DNA of 23,922 nucleotides. Origin: JBCCFX01 sp039029515. GTDB taxonomy: Bacteria > Planctomycetota > Phycisphaerae > Phycisphaerales > SM1A02. This document shows positions 1-8,549 of the stretch, one piece after another (position 1 is the first letter of the stretch; each line of letters starts with the position of its first letter). Made by a program: the position numbers and the translations under genes. The notes under the pieces are model-generated. The model made no database searches, was not told the origin of the DNA, and was given only the letters and a program-made list of their open reading frames with translations. The stretch lies in assembly GCA_039029515.1 (NCBI GenBank), contig JBCCFX010000036.1:1-23922 (forward strand). The letters are read 5' to 3'.

Positions 1-1838
1 CCATCGCCGGACGCGTCGTCCTTGCGAGCAGGTGCGACGTCAAACGCCGGGGTGTCTGAACCCATCGCGTTGACGACTGCAATCAGGTCATAGATATCAA
101 CGGTGCCATCGCCCGCGATTTCGTCCGCCGGTGCCGGCCAGACGTCGGCGGGACACGATGCCAGCAATGCCGGAACGTGGAAGACGTCATCCGGAATTTC
201 TTCGCTGATATCGGTGTTGGCACGAATGACGTCACTCAGGCGAATGCTGCTGAGCTTCGGCAGCGCTCGCGTGGAGAAGATTCGTTGGTACCAGAAGCTA
301 TCGCCATCACGCATTCGCGTGAACTGGTCGACCAGCACGGCCTGCACGAGTTCGCCGCCCATGGCGCCCGGCAGGTGATCTTCACAGATGCTGCCGACCC
401 ATGCATCGATGTCATCAACGTCGGCATACACCGAAGCCAGTGCCGCCGGGACGTCAGGGTTCGCACTGACATCAGCGAAACTCTCAGCGCGATCGAGACC
501 GTAGGCTTCACGCACATCGTTGTACGGCGGGAGACCGTGATCGCGTCCACGCTGGATGTTCAGCGACGCGAGATCAAACCCGCCTGCCCCGGGTTCGCCG
601 AATAGGAAGTTTCGAATGCTGTCCTGCACGAGCATGTCAACATTCTGTGCGCTCTGGTCGGTCAGGCCGCGAAGCAGCGGTTCGAGTCCGCCCTGTGCCG
701 CATCAGTCAGTCGCTCCGGATTGAAGAACGCATCGCGCAGTTCGAGGTGGCCGGCGGCGATCGCCGAACCGTCAGCGTCGAGTCGGCGGAGTTCGTTCGG
801 GAGCATGCTGTGGCCAAGGCGATAGCATGCTGTCGAAAAGACGTTGGCAATGCCGGCGTCGATTGCGGGGTCATAGGTGACGTACGGCGGGATTGCGTCC
901 GGCCCGAGCAGGACGGGGAGCCACTCTTCGTATGTAATGATCTGAAGTTCCGCGACGACGTAAATGCGTGCGAGCTGGTACAGCGATTCTTCAGTCAGGA
1001 ACGGATTTGAGGCCCCTAACTGCATGGCTACGCGGTTGTGCTCGCGGACCCACAGGGTATGCATGGCTGTCAGGCCAATCTGTTCGTTGGCACGTACATC
1101 GCCCGCGAGGAACAACGTCGGGCTGGAGCCACCAGCGTTCGGCAGGCCATCGACGTTGAACGGCAGCAGATCGCCGGCACTGGTCTTCAGTCGACCGGTT
1201 CCATCGAATGCACGCAGGGCATTCGCGCGGACAGCGCCGGAGCCGTAAATGACCGAGCCGTCAAGATAGGCGGAGATGCCATTGACCTGCTGGCGAGGAT
1301 TCCCAGGCCCAAGACCGGTGAGAATGTCGTAGTCCGAGCGCGCGAGCGTGATCTCTTCGGTGCCGGTATTGCCCGGATCGAAAAAAGTGTCGCCAAGCGG
1401 CACAGAGATATTGAAGAATTCCTCAGGCACCTGAGCTTCTGTGAGATCAATATCGTGATCAATGAACTGACCCCATTGCCAGATCATGTCCGACGCATTG
1501 ACCAGGTTGGGCACCGGCGTCAACTGGTTGCACACGGCATTGCTGACCGCCCGGGCACTCGGCAACGAGGCGCCGGCCGGGGTGGAGATCATGTCGCCGT
1601 ACGCGATGGGCGTCTTGCGGAGCAATTGTTCGTGTGCGGCGCCCCAATTCGGATTGGCAACATTGTTTCCGGATCCGTCGATCGATCGGACCGCGTAATT
1701 CAACAGAGCCGTCACCGGCGGTTGCACAAACGTCTCAGCGGTTATTCTTTCCGATGGTTCGCCTGCATTGGCGTTGGATTGGATGCCAAGGCAGCTTCCG
1801 CAAAGCGCAGCAGCGGCCACGAGGTTCAGTTTCTTCAT
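1..1838 (-). CDS. Secreted animal-type heme peroxidase with C-terminal dockerin-like repeats (3' end outside window)
   Basis: Reading the minus strand from the ATG at 1838 gives an open frame of 612 codons with no stop before the window edge, so the C-terminus is missing. A good ribosome site (GGAGG, 1848-1852) lies 9 nt before the ATG. Residues 1-25 form a Sec signal peptide (MKKLNLVAAAAL..., likely cut after ANA). The animal heme peroxidase (peroxidasin/myeloperoxidase) active site looks complete: distal His128 in WGQFIDHDID, catalytic Arg249 in AGDVR, Glu252 three residues later where myeloperoxidase has its heme-ester Glu, REHNR at 265-269, proximal His343 in RLGHSM, and the SLNIQRGRDHGLPPYN signature. 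Asp127 matches the other heme-ester residue. After the catalytic domain comes CPADVW, then a Ca-binding dockerin-like repeat GDGTVDIYDLIAVVNAMG, and the start of a second (DDASGD) at the window edge. It should oxidise halides or organic substrates outside the cytoplasm; the substrate is unknown. Confidence 0.93.
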   Translation of the reverse strand, partial: MKKLNLVAAAALCGSCLGIQSNANAGEPSERITAETFVQPPVTALLNYAVRSIDGSGNNVANPNWGAAHEQLLRKTPIAYGDMISTPAGASLPSARAVSNAVCNQLTPVPNLVNASDMIWQWGQFIDHDIDLTEAQVPEEFFNISVPLGDTFFDPGNTGTEEITLARSDYDILTGLGPGNPRQQVNGISAYLDGSVIYGSGAVRANALRAFDGTGRLKTSAGDLLPFNVDGLPNAGGSSPTLFLAGDVRANEQIGLTAMHTLWVREHNRVAMQLGASNPFLTEESLYQLARIYVVAELQIITYEEWLPVLLGPDAIPPYVTYDPAIDAGIANVFSTACYRLGHSMLPNELRRLDADGSAIAAGHLELRDAFFNPERLTDAAQGGLEPLLRGLTDQSAQNVDMLVQDSIRNFLFGEPGAGGFDLASLNIQRGRDHGLPPYNDVREAYGLDRAESFADVSANPDVPAALASVYADVDDIDAWVGSICEDHLPGAMGGELVQAVLVDQFTRMRDGDSFWYQRIFSTRALPKLSSIRLSDVIRANTDISEEIPDDVFHVPALLASCPADVWPAPADEIAGDGTVDIYDLIAVVNAMGSDTPAFDVAPARKDDASGD

Positions 1839-1874
1839 GAGGTTTCGCCTCCACTCATGGTTGTCGTATCCCGA

Positions 1875-1895
1875 AGAGATGCCCGCTACATCTCT
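1875..1895. promoter_or_regulatory. Perfect 7-bp inverted repeat between divergent genes
   Basis: AGAGATG (1875-1881) and CATCTCT (1889-1895) are exact reverse complements separated by 7 nt. They lie between the start of the peroxidase gene (1838, minus) and that of the beta-lactamase-like gene (1991, plus). This could be an operator or a small hairpin in a 5' leader. No regulator can be assigned, and a 7-bp repeat can occur by chance. Confidence 0.25.
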
Positions 1896-1990
1896 GCGCT
1901 GAGTCGCAGGAATCTGACAGTTGTCTTCCCAGTTTAGATGAGAACCGTGTCCACTTGAACCGGTATCTCGCCCAGAAACAGGTACTTGGA

Positions 1991-4399
1991 ATGATTCAAA
2001 ATCTCGTAGGCCAACGGTTCCCGAACCGTGTCATCGCGAATCGTCGATTCGGAGCCAGCATCGCGGCCTTGATCACCGTGGCCGCGTTATCCGGGACGGC
2101 GGAGGGCGATCAATTCGATTCCCTTCGCACCGAATTGCAGTCCTTGATTGCTGAACATCATGTCCCCGGACTCTCCATCGCCATCGTTCAGGATGGTGAC
2201 GTGGTCTTCGCTGAAGGATTCGGCGTCGCAGATCTGAAGACCAAAGCACCGGCGACCGACGACACCATCTTTGCCATCGGGTCAACCACGAAAGCCATGA
2301 CCGCCGCGGTCATGGGCACGCTGGTCGATGAAGGCAAGCTCAGCTGGGACGATCCGGTGACGCAGCATCTGCCGTACTTGAAGCTGCCGATCACCGGCGA
2401 CCAGACCGGCCCGGTCGTGATCGCCGACCTGCTTGCGCATCGCACGGGCTTTACGCGTATGAGTATGCTCTGGCTCGCCGATGATCTGCCGCGAGAAGAC
2501 ATGCTGCGCCAGGCCATCACGGCCGAATCATGGGCGCCATTTCGGGATACCTTCCTGTACAACAATGTGATGTACATCGCGGCGGGCGAGATCGCCGCCG
2601 CCGCCGGTGGATCATCGTGGGCGGAACTCGTGACCGAACGATTGTTCACGCCACTCGATATGTCACGCAGTTTCGTGGACATGGAGCGTGCACTGGCCGC
2701 TGACAACGTTGCCACCGGCTACGTCTGGGACGCGGACACGGAATCGCATCTTGACCGACCGATGCGCCTGCTCGACCGTGCCGGTGCGTGTGGCGGCGTG
2801 GCATCCACAGTGCGCGACATGTCAACATGGATCACCTGTGCGCTCCAACGCGGTGTGTACAACGATCAGCGCCTTCTGAGCGAAGAAGCTTGGCAAACCA
2901 TGTGGACAGCGTTCATGCCCATCGGACCCGATGTTGATTACGGCCTCGGATGGATGATCATGGACTACAACGGTCGAAAGATGATCGCCCACGATGGCAG
3001 TATCGATGGCTTCGGTGCCAACGTTGGTCTGTTTCCCGATGATCAGGTCGGATACGTCGTGCTCGCCAATCTGCCGGCGGTTCCCTTCGCGAATGAACTG
3101 CCGTCGCTCGTCCTGAACGCCCTGGACGCAGGAGGTGATTCGGATGACACGGAGAACGTCGCGGTGCAGGTTGATGCCGCGGATGAACGTCTGGTCGGCG
3201 AATACCTCTCGAGTCTCCCGTCCGTTCGTGGCGATCGGGTTCGCGTGTTCATTCGCAACGATCGGCTTGCGGTCGACATCCCGGGTCAGACCATCTTTGA
3301 ACTCAATCCGCCGGACGACGCCGGACTGCGTGCTTTTGCGAACGGCTTGCCCATCAGCGTGTCGTTCGAAGACGATGGCGATGAGGTTGCCGGTCTGACG
3401 ATCCATCAGGCGGGCATGACGTTTGAAATGCCGCGCGTGGGCTACACCATTCAGCCTGAGATTCCACTCGATGAGCTGACGCCGTTGCTTGGCGCGTATT
3501 CGTACGATGACAATGCGCTGGTCAATGTGCTCGTGCAGAACAATCGTCTCGCCGTCGATATCCCGGGCGAGATGGTGTACGAACTTCACGTACCCGACAA
3601 TGAAGGATGGCGCACATTCCGAGCCATTGACGCCGTTTCGATTCGTTTCTCGCAAGCGGAGGCAGATGGTTCGATCAAGGCGGTCCTTCGCTCTCCGCGC
3701 GGAGAAACGGAGTTCATGCGCATCGCCGGCGTCAATGAATCGCTGCCGTCCGTTGAGGATGTCATGGCGATGCGTGCCGACAGCGTTGCCGCGCTCGAAC
3801 GACTTGGTGCATTCCGCGCCACAGGAACGATGCGTTTCGCGCATGCAGGTGTGGGCGGTCATCTGACGCGGACAGTGGCCCCCGATCTGCGCATGCGCGA
3901 TGATGCCGACTTCGGCCGGTTCGGCTGGTATCGTCAGGTCATCGGTCGTGACCGGACCTCGGTGGTCACCGCCAACACGCCGACCGAAGTGCTCCGGAAC
4001 GAACGGTTCATGCAGTCACAATCGGGTCATCCGTTGATTCTGTTCGGCGACTGGTCGACCTACTTCGACGAAATCACGCTTCTGGGCATGCAACGGGTCG
4101 AGGACGTCGACGGCGTGCAACTCCGCCTTGCCAAGGACGGCGTGCCCGATGTCACCGTGATCGTGCATCCGCAGACCGGTGATCTGCTGTCCATGCGGGT
4201 GGATCTCATCGAACCACTGCTGGGCACTCTACCGGTCGTGACACGATTCTCCGATTACCGTGAGATCAACGGTGCTCGTATGCCGTTTGTCTGGAGTGTG
4301 TCCAACGAGATGATGGGGCGGATTGACACGACCTTTGATTCCGTCGAACCGATCGCGTCGATGGATGATGCACTCTTTCAGCCTGATGAGGACGCATGA
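1991..4399 (+). CDS. Exported serine beta-lactamase-like hydrolase with two repeat domains and a LolA-like C-terminus
   Basis: I chose the ATG at 1991 (802 aa). A TTG at 1955 would add 12 residues, and neither start has a strong ribosome site. A signal-peptide-like stretch (NRRFGASIAALITVAALSG) follows the start. Residues of about 35-380 form a class C beta-lactamase/penicillin-binding-protein-like domain (PF00144) with its three motifs: Ser98-x-x-Lys101 (GSTTK), Tyr190-x-Asn (YNN) and HDG at about 334-336. Two tandem domains of about 80 residues follow (about 400-480 and 496-578); they share RNDRLAVDIPG / QNNRLAVDIPG and resemble the DUF3471-type lipocalin-like tails of these hydrolases. The last 210 residues look like the beta-rich LolA-type module often attached to secreted peptidases (VVTRFSDYREINGARMPF). 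The likely role is a periplasmic esterase or peptidase, not antibiotic resistance. The stop overlaps the next start by 4 bp (ATGA). Confidence 0.9.
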   Translation: MIQNLVGQRFPNRVIANRRFGASIAALITVAALSGTAEGDQFDSLRTELQSLIAEHHVPGLSIAIVQDGDVVFAEGFGVADLKTKAPATDDTIFAIGSTTKAMTAAVMGTLVDEGKLSWDDPVTQHLPYLKLPITGDQTGPVVIADLLAHRTGFTRMSMLWLADDLPREDMLRQAITAESWAPFRDTFLYNNVMYIAAGEIAAAAGGSSWAELVTERLFTPLDMSRSFVDMERALAADNVATGYVWDADTESHLDRPMRLLDRAGACGGVASTVRDMSTWITCALQRGVYNDQRLLSEEAWQTMWTAFMPIGPDVDYGLGWMIMDYNGRKMIAHDGSIDGFGANVGLFPDDQVGYVVLANLPAVPFANELPSLVLNALDAGGDSDDTENVAVQVDAADERLVGEYLSSLPSVRGDRVRVFIRNDRLAVDIPGQTIFELNPPDDAGLRAFANGLPISVSFEDDGDEVAGLTIHQAGMTFEMPRVGYTIQPEIPLDELTPLLGAYSYDDNALVNVLVQNNRLAVDIPGEMVYELHVPDNEGWRTFRAIDAVSIRFSQAEADGSIKAVLRSPRGETEFMRIAGVNESLPSVEDVMAMRADSVAALERLGAFRATGTMRFAHAGVGGHLTRTVAPDLRMRDDADFGRFGWYRQVIGRDRTSVVTANTPTEVLRNERFMQSQSGHPLILFGDWSTYFDEITLLGMQRVEDVDGVQLRLAKDGVPDVTVIVHPQTGDLLSMRVDLIEPLLGTLPVVTRFSDYREINGARMPFVWSVSNEMMGRIDTTFDSVEPIASMDDALFQPDEDA

Positions 4400-5346
4400 G
4401 CGATTCGACCGATCAACCCACTGACACTGGTCGCCCGGCTGCGTCTGTCATGATGCCGCGCGGCGCGATCTGTCGCGCGTGTGGCTACGACCTTTCGGGT
4501 CAACCGCTCAGTGGCGTCTGCCCGGAGTGTGCAACGCCAAACCGCATGTCGCAAGGATCGGCCGCGCTGGTCGAAGCCAATCCTGTTTGGGTCAGACGAC
4601 TTCGGCGCGGCATGACGTTACTTTCGGTTGGTCTGACCGTGATGCTCTTTTTCGGGCTTCTGCTTGGGAGCGTCATCGGGTTTCTTATTAGTCGGTTTGG
4701 CATGAGCATGTCATTGACGTATCTGCTCTACGGCATCCTGCTTCTGGCGGCAGTGCTCGTCTATGTCATGGGGATCTGGCTCGTCACCACACCCGAATTC
4801 ATGGTGGGGGAAGAAGGACCACTTCGACGAATCGCTCGATTCGGTGTGTGCGCAGATTTATTGAGCACACCGCTTGCAGGTGTTGTGCAGGCCGGGGTGT
4901 TCGGCGTCAGCAGCGTGAGCGGCAGTATGGTCTCGGCGTACTCGGTGATCATTGCAATCATCAGCCTCGCCGGTACGGTCGGGTGGATTGCCTTCGGGTG
5001 TTACCTGCCACAGATCATTCGCCGAAACGGGCAGCCGAGACTCGCCCGTACGCTTGGTGCATCGGTCGTCGCGTACGCGATCATCGCCTTACTCATCGGC
5101 GTCGGCGGTTTCGGGCTCGTCATCTTCATGCCCCAAGCGCTGGCCGGGAATCCGACGCCTGCGTTCATGGCCATCGGCCTGTCACTATGTGGGCTCACCG
5201 GCATCCTGCTGATCGTCGGTGCGGTGGTCATCACCTGTTCGTTCATGTTTGCCCATGCCCTCAGAACGACCGAGCGGACGGCCCGTGCGCGATGGGACAA
5301 CCTTCTCGGCGAAGACCGCTTTACGATGGTTCCCGCGGAAGGCTGA
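4396..5346 (+). CDS. Zinc-ribbon multi-pass membrane protein
   Basis: The protein has 316 aa. The N-terminus carries a zinc ribbon, Cys26-x2-Cys29 and Cys42-x2-Cys45, in the context CRACGYDLSGQ ... CPECATPN; this ribbon opens many otherwise unrelated planctomycete membrane proteins. Six or seven hydrophobic segments follow from about residue 72 (LLSVGLTVMLFFGLLLGSV, YLLYGILLLAAVLVYVMGI, SVIIAIISLAGTVGWIAFG, AYAIIALLIGVGGFGLVIF, LCGLTGILLIVGAVVITC). It starts inside the stop of the hydrolase gene, so the two are probably translationally coupled. No catalytic motif is visible and the function is unknown. The zinc ribbon and membrane topology are well supported. Confidence 0.85.
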   Translation: MSDSTDQPTDTGRPAASVMMPRGAICRACGYDLSGQPLSGVCPECATPNRMSQGSAALVEANPVWVRRLRRGMTLLSVGLTVMLFFGLLLGSVIGFLISRFGMSMSLTYLLYGILLLAAVLVYVMGIWLVTTPEFMVGEEGPLRRIARFGVCADLLSTPLAGVVQAGVFGVSSVSGSMVSAYSVIIAIISLAGTVGWIAFGCYLPQIIRRNGQPRLARTLGASVVAYAIIALLIGVGGFGLVIFMPQALAGNPTPAFMAIGLSLCGLTGILLIVGAVVITCSFMFAHALRTTERTARARWDNLLGEDRFTMVPAEG

Positions 5347-5364
5347 TCGAGTATCCTGTGCGCC

Positions 5365-6915
5365 ATGAGCCAGAACGTACTTGAATCCGTCGATGTCTTT
5401 TCCGATCCTCGCGTCGTCGATCCCGCCTCGGCCGGCGATGACTGCGTGGTGTCCATCAACCCCGCCGATGGTCAGCCGCTCGCCGCGGTGCGACTCCAAT
5501 CGCGCGCTGACTACGATGCGCTGGTCGATCGCGCGATGAAGGTCCAGCGCGAGTGGCGACGTCTCCCCGCGCCCAAACGCGGTGAGATCGTTCGTCGAAT
5601 CGGCCTGGCGATGCGCGAGCACGAGGATGCGCTTGGCGAACTCGTCACGCTCGAGATGGGCAAGATTCGTCCCGAAGGTATCGGTGAAGTCGTCGAATGC
5701 ATCGACATTGCAGACTTCTCCGTTGGCCTCTCCCGGCAACTCTACGGTCTCAGCATGCATAGCGAACGACCGCAGCACCGTATGTACGAGCAGTGGCATC
5801 CGGTCGGCACGATCGGCATCATCACCGCGTTCAACTTTCCGGTCGCCGTCTGGGCGTGGAATGCCATGGTTTCCGCAGTATGTGGCAACGCCAATATCTG
5901 GAAGCCAAGCCTTGTGACACCACTGTGCGCCATTGCACTGACGAACATCGCGCACGATGTGATGCGCAATCAGGACATCTTCCAGCCGGTCGATGGTGAT
6001 CCGTGCGATATCTTCGGACTGATCATTGGTGGCGATCTGGAGATCGGCGAAGCCATGACCGCCGATCGTCGCCTGCCGCTGATCAGTGCGACCGGTTCCT
6101 GCCGCATGGGTCGCATCGTCGGTGAGAAAGTCGCGGGTCGACTCGGTCGCACGTTGCTCGAACTTGGTGGCAACAACGCGATCATCGTCATGCCCGACGC
6201 AGACATGGAACTCGTCGTCCGCGGCGTGCTCTTCGGTTCCGTCGGCACCGCCGGTCAGCGTTGTACGTCAACGCGTCGACTCTTCTGTCACAAGGATTGT
6301 GTCGACACCATTACCGAACGCCTGACGAAGGCCTACAAGACCGTACCGATCGGCAATCCGATGGAAGCATCCACGCTTATGGGGCCGCTGATCAATCAGC
6401 CGGCGGTCGATGGCATGCACGCGGCGATCGAACAGGCACAGGCCGAAGGTTGCGACGTGCTTGCCGGTGGAACCGCAGGCATCGAACGCTTCAAGGACAC
6501 GCCGGGCTTCTTCGTCGAGCCGACGCTGATCCGCGTCCCGCGCGGGGCGAAGCCAAAGATCGTTCAGGACGAGACGTTCGCGCCAATCCTGTACATCCAC
6601 GAGGTTGATAGCCTCGAAGACGCCATTGAGCAGCAGAACGAAGTTGACCAGGGCTTGTCCAGCGCGATCTTCACGGACTCGGTCCGATCGGCCGAGCGTT
6701 TCCTTTCGCCTGATGGTTCCGACTGCGGCATCGCCAACGTCAATATCGGGACGAGTGGCGCGGAAATCGGTGGTGCCTTCGGCGGCGAGAAAGACACCGG
6801 CGGCGGACGTGAGTCCGGCTCCGATTCCTGGAAAGCCTATATGCGACGCCAGACCTGCACCATCAATTACGGTGACGATCTGCCGCTCGCGCAAGGCATC
6901 AAGTTCGGCGACTGA
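5365..6915 (+). CDS. amaB: ALDH7-family (antiquitin-type) aldehyde dehydrogenase, probable piperideine-6-carboxylate dehydrogenase
   Basis: The protein has 516 aa and is a full-length NAD-dependent aldehyde dehydrogenase. Visible residues are Asn157 in AFNFPV (oxyanion), Lys180 in IWKPS (cofactor), Glu266 in LELGGN (general base) and nucleophile Cys300 in GTAGQRCTSTRR. The C-terminal stretch GGAFGGEKDTGGGRESGSD followed by SWKAYMRRQTCTINY is the hallmark of the ALDH7 group, which oxidises alpha-aminoadipate semialdehyde (in equilibrium with piperideine-6-carboxylate) to alpha-aminoadipate in lysine breakdown. It is presumably cytoplasmic. It starts 18 bp after the zinc-ribbon gene, and no other lysine-catabolic gene is visible nearby. 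The family call is firm, but the exact substrate and gene symbol are inferred from the family. Confidence 0.93.
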   Translation: MSQNVLESVDVFSDPRVVDPASAGDDCVVSINPADGQPLAAVRLQSRADYDALVDRAMKVQREWRRLPAPKRGEIVRRIGLAMREHEDALGELVTLEMGKIRPEGIGEVVECIDIADFSVGLSRQLYGLSMHSERPQHRMYEQWHPVGTIGIITAFNFPVAVWAWNAMVSAVCGNANIWKPSLVTPLCAIALTNIAHDVMRNQDIFQPVDGDPCDIFGLIIGGDLEIGEAMTADRRLPLISATGSCRMGRIVGEKVAGRLGRTLLELGGNNAIIVMPDADMELVVRGVLFGSVGTAGQRCTSTRRLFCHKDCVDTITERLTKAYKTVPIGNPMEASTLMGPLINQPAVDGMHAAIEQAQAEGCDVLAGGTAGIERFKDTPGFFVEPTLIRVPRGAKPKIVQDETFAPILYIHEVDSLEDAIEQQNEVDQGLSSAIFTDSVRSAERFLSPDGSDCGIANVNIGTSGAEIGGAFGGEKDTGGGRESGSDSWKAYMRRQTCTINYGDDLPLAQGIKFGD

Positions 6916-6942
6916 TCAACGCGCGATCACGGAGACAACGAC

Positions 6943-7593
6943 GTGGCGGAACGGTGCATCAATCTGCGTCGTCCCGCCACGTTGTCATTCGTCGATGAAC
7001 CGTTTGTGCCCGACCGCGCCCTGATGGACGAAATCGATGATCGCTGGGCCCACGCAATCGACGTGAATCCGGCGCTGTTCGATGGTCGGCTGTGTCACGT
7101 CATCGGCGTTCATCGCAACGGCTACAGCAGTGCTGTGCTTCATGTTGCTGATTGTGCGTATCGATTCTTCGCGGTGCAGGACGATGAATTCGATCTCGGT
7201 GTTCGACCGCTCGGCGTGAAGGGACTGACAACCGATGGCGCGCAGTTTCTGCTCGGCCAGCGCGCGGCGTATGTCGCCAGCTACGCGCACCAATGGGAGT
7301 TTGCTCCCGGCGGGTCCGTGGAGCCCGATCGCGCACCCGTCGATGTCATCGCCGCTGAACTCTACGAGGAAACCGGACTGACGCTCGATGCGCCACCGAT
7401 CGCCCTCGCTGTCGTCTACGACAATGTGCTGCGCTGTTGGGAACTCGTCTATCGCATGCATGTCACACGTGCAGACGCTGAGCCGCCGACCGATGAATAC
7501 GCCGATCGTCGCTGGTGCTCGCTCGATGATCTCCCCGCGCCGCTCACGCCGATTGCGCAGCAACTCGTGCCGTTGGCTCGCGCTCAAGGCTGA
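6943..7593 (+). CDS. Nudix hydrolase-like protein with a degenerate Nudix box
   Basis: The protein has 216 aa from a GTG at 6943, preceded by GGAG (6931-6934) at 8 nt spacing. The C-terminal half is Nudix-like: FAPGGSVEPDRAP, then AAELYEETGL, then a late CSLDDLP typical of the fold's last strand and helix. The metal-binding core EExG is intact, but the Glu usual in the GxxxxxE part is Arg and the Arg of RExxEE is Ala. The N-terminal 100 residues resemble the long lead domain of some plant and bacterial Nudix proteins. It lies 27 bp after the dehydrogenase gene and overlaps the 3' end of the opposite FecR-like gene by 10 bp. It may hydrolyse a nucleoside-diphosphate-linked substrate, or be a non-catalytic relative. 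Confidence 0.8.
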   Translation: MAERCINLRRPATLSFVDEPFVPDRALMDEIDDRWAHAIDVNPALFDGRLCHVIGVHRNGYSSAVLHVADCAYRFFAVQDDEFDLGVRPLGVKGLTTDGAQFLLGQRAAYVASYAHQWEFAPGGSVEPDRAPVDVIAAELYEETGLTLDAPPIALAVVYDNVLRCWELVYRMHVTRADAEPPTDEYADRRWCSLDDLPAPLTPIAQQLVPLARAQG

Positions 7594-8549
7594 TCGGTTG
7601 GAAATCGGGTCCACGTCGCACGCACATCATTCCACCATGATTGCATGGCCGTGCGATCGAGTTCGAGAATCGCCGCGACATCGACATCGCTCGGGATTTC
7701 AGCGTGCTTGCGCACCGCGGCGACAACGTCGACGCGTCGAGCATCAGGCACGACCTCAAGCAGATGAAACACCGTAAGCGTATCGCGCGGTCGTGCCGTG
7801 CGCAGCACCGTCGCGAGTACATCGTCATTCCTCGGATCATCAAGCAGCGTACGCAGTGCATTGAGCCAATCGATCGGCGCTGCCGGATCGTAGGGGACGC
7901 TCGGTCCGCTGGATGTCAGTTCGCACCGCGCGCCTGCAGGGACGCGGACATCGCGACCGGTCCGCACGAGTTGCACCCATCCGGCAGTGACATGAAGAAA
8001 ACCGTGTCCATCGCGATACTCGAGTTCGTACGCGCAGCCGAGATCGACCGCCGTCGCCGCGGGCGTCTCAATCACGAACATCCGCGGCGGTGCAGTGATC
8101 TGCGCGAGCAGTCGGCCGGATGTCATCGTCAGACGGTGTTCGCGCTGCCGTGCTCCACGCTCAAGGCGAAGTTGTGTGTTCCGGTCGATCAGCACCGTGC
8201 CAATCGAGCCGACATCGAGCTGCGACATGCCATCGGCGCCGGTTTGTATTGCTGCGCCTGCATAGAGTCGCGCGGGCGTTGTTGCGCCAACGCCGTTCAC
8301 GCGAGTCTCACCAGTGGTGGGGATCAATCGCCAACTGACCGGATCAGGCAAGCTGCACCATGTTGCCACGGCGCTGATGCCGACCACGATGAGGGCCGCC
8401 CAGCGCCACGCGCGATGGGTGCGCGGCGATGGCTGTTCAACAAAGTCCGCGGTGGGATTGAACCGCAGCGAGGCGAGTTGTGATTCGAGGATGCGAAGGT
8501 CATTGTCCAAGTCGCCAACGCCAGTCCAGATGGGATCGTTCATGGTCAT
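7584..8549 (-). CDS. FecR-domain membrane protein, probable partner of the ECF sigma factor
   Basis: The protein has 321 aa. The cytoplasmic N-terminus (1-47) is followed by one membrane helix at about 48-67 (WRWAALIVVGISAVATWC) and a FecR-type beta-rich domain at about 75-215: TTGETRVNGVG, LYAGAAIQTGADGMSQLDVG, LTMTSGRLLAQI, FVIETPAATAVDLGCAYELE. The C-terminal third is alpha-helical and unassigned. FecR proteins pair with ECF sigma factors and pass on an envelope signal, often acting as anti-sigma factors. Here the start ATG (8549) overlaps the sigma factor's stop by 4 bp, so the two are coupled. Classic FecR senses a TonB receptor; no receptor gene is in the window, so the signal is unknown. 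Confidence 0.9.
   Translation of the reverse strand: MTMNDPIWTGVGDLDNDLRILESQLASLRFNPTADFVEQPSPRTHRAWRWAALIVVGISAVATWCSLPDPVSWRLIPTTGETRVNGVGATTPARLYAGAAIQTGADGMSQLDVGSIGTVLIDRNTQLRLERGARQREHRLTMTSGRLLAQITAPPRMFVIETPAATAVDLGCAYELEYRDGHGFLHVTAGWVQLVRTGRDVRVPAGARCELTSSGPSVPYDPAAPIDWLNALRTLLDDPRNDDVLATVLRTARPRDTLTVFHLLEVVPDARRVDVVAAVRKHAEIPSDVDVAAILELDRTAMQSWWNDVRATWTRFPTDQP

Noticed and set aside
1038..1937. Long open frame of 299 codons on the plus strand
   Set aside because: It is antisense to the heme peroxidase, whose active-site motifs are read clearly on the minus strand. The plus-strand product is Arg/His-rich with no recognisable domain.
2822..3862. 346-codon open frame on the minus strand
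   Set aside because: Antisense to the beta-lactamase-like gene; composition is that of a shadow frame.
1991..4399. Antibiotic-resistance beta-lactamase
   Set aside because: The motifs define a very broad serine hydrolase family, and the extra domains and context give no support for a resistance role.
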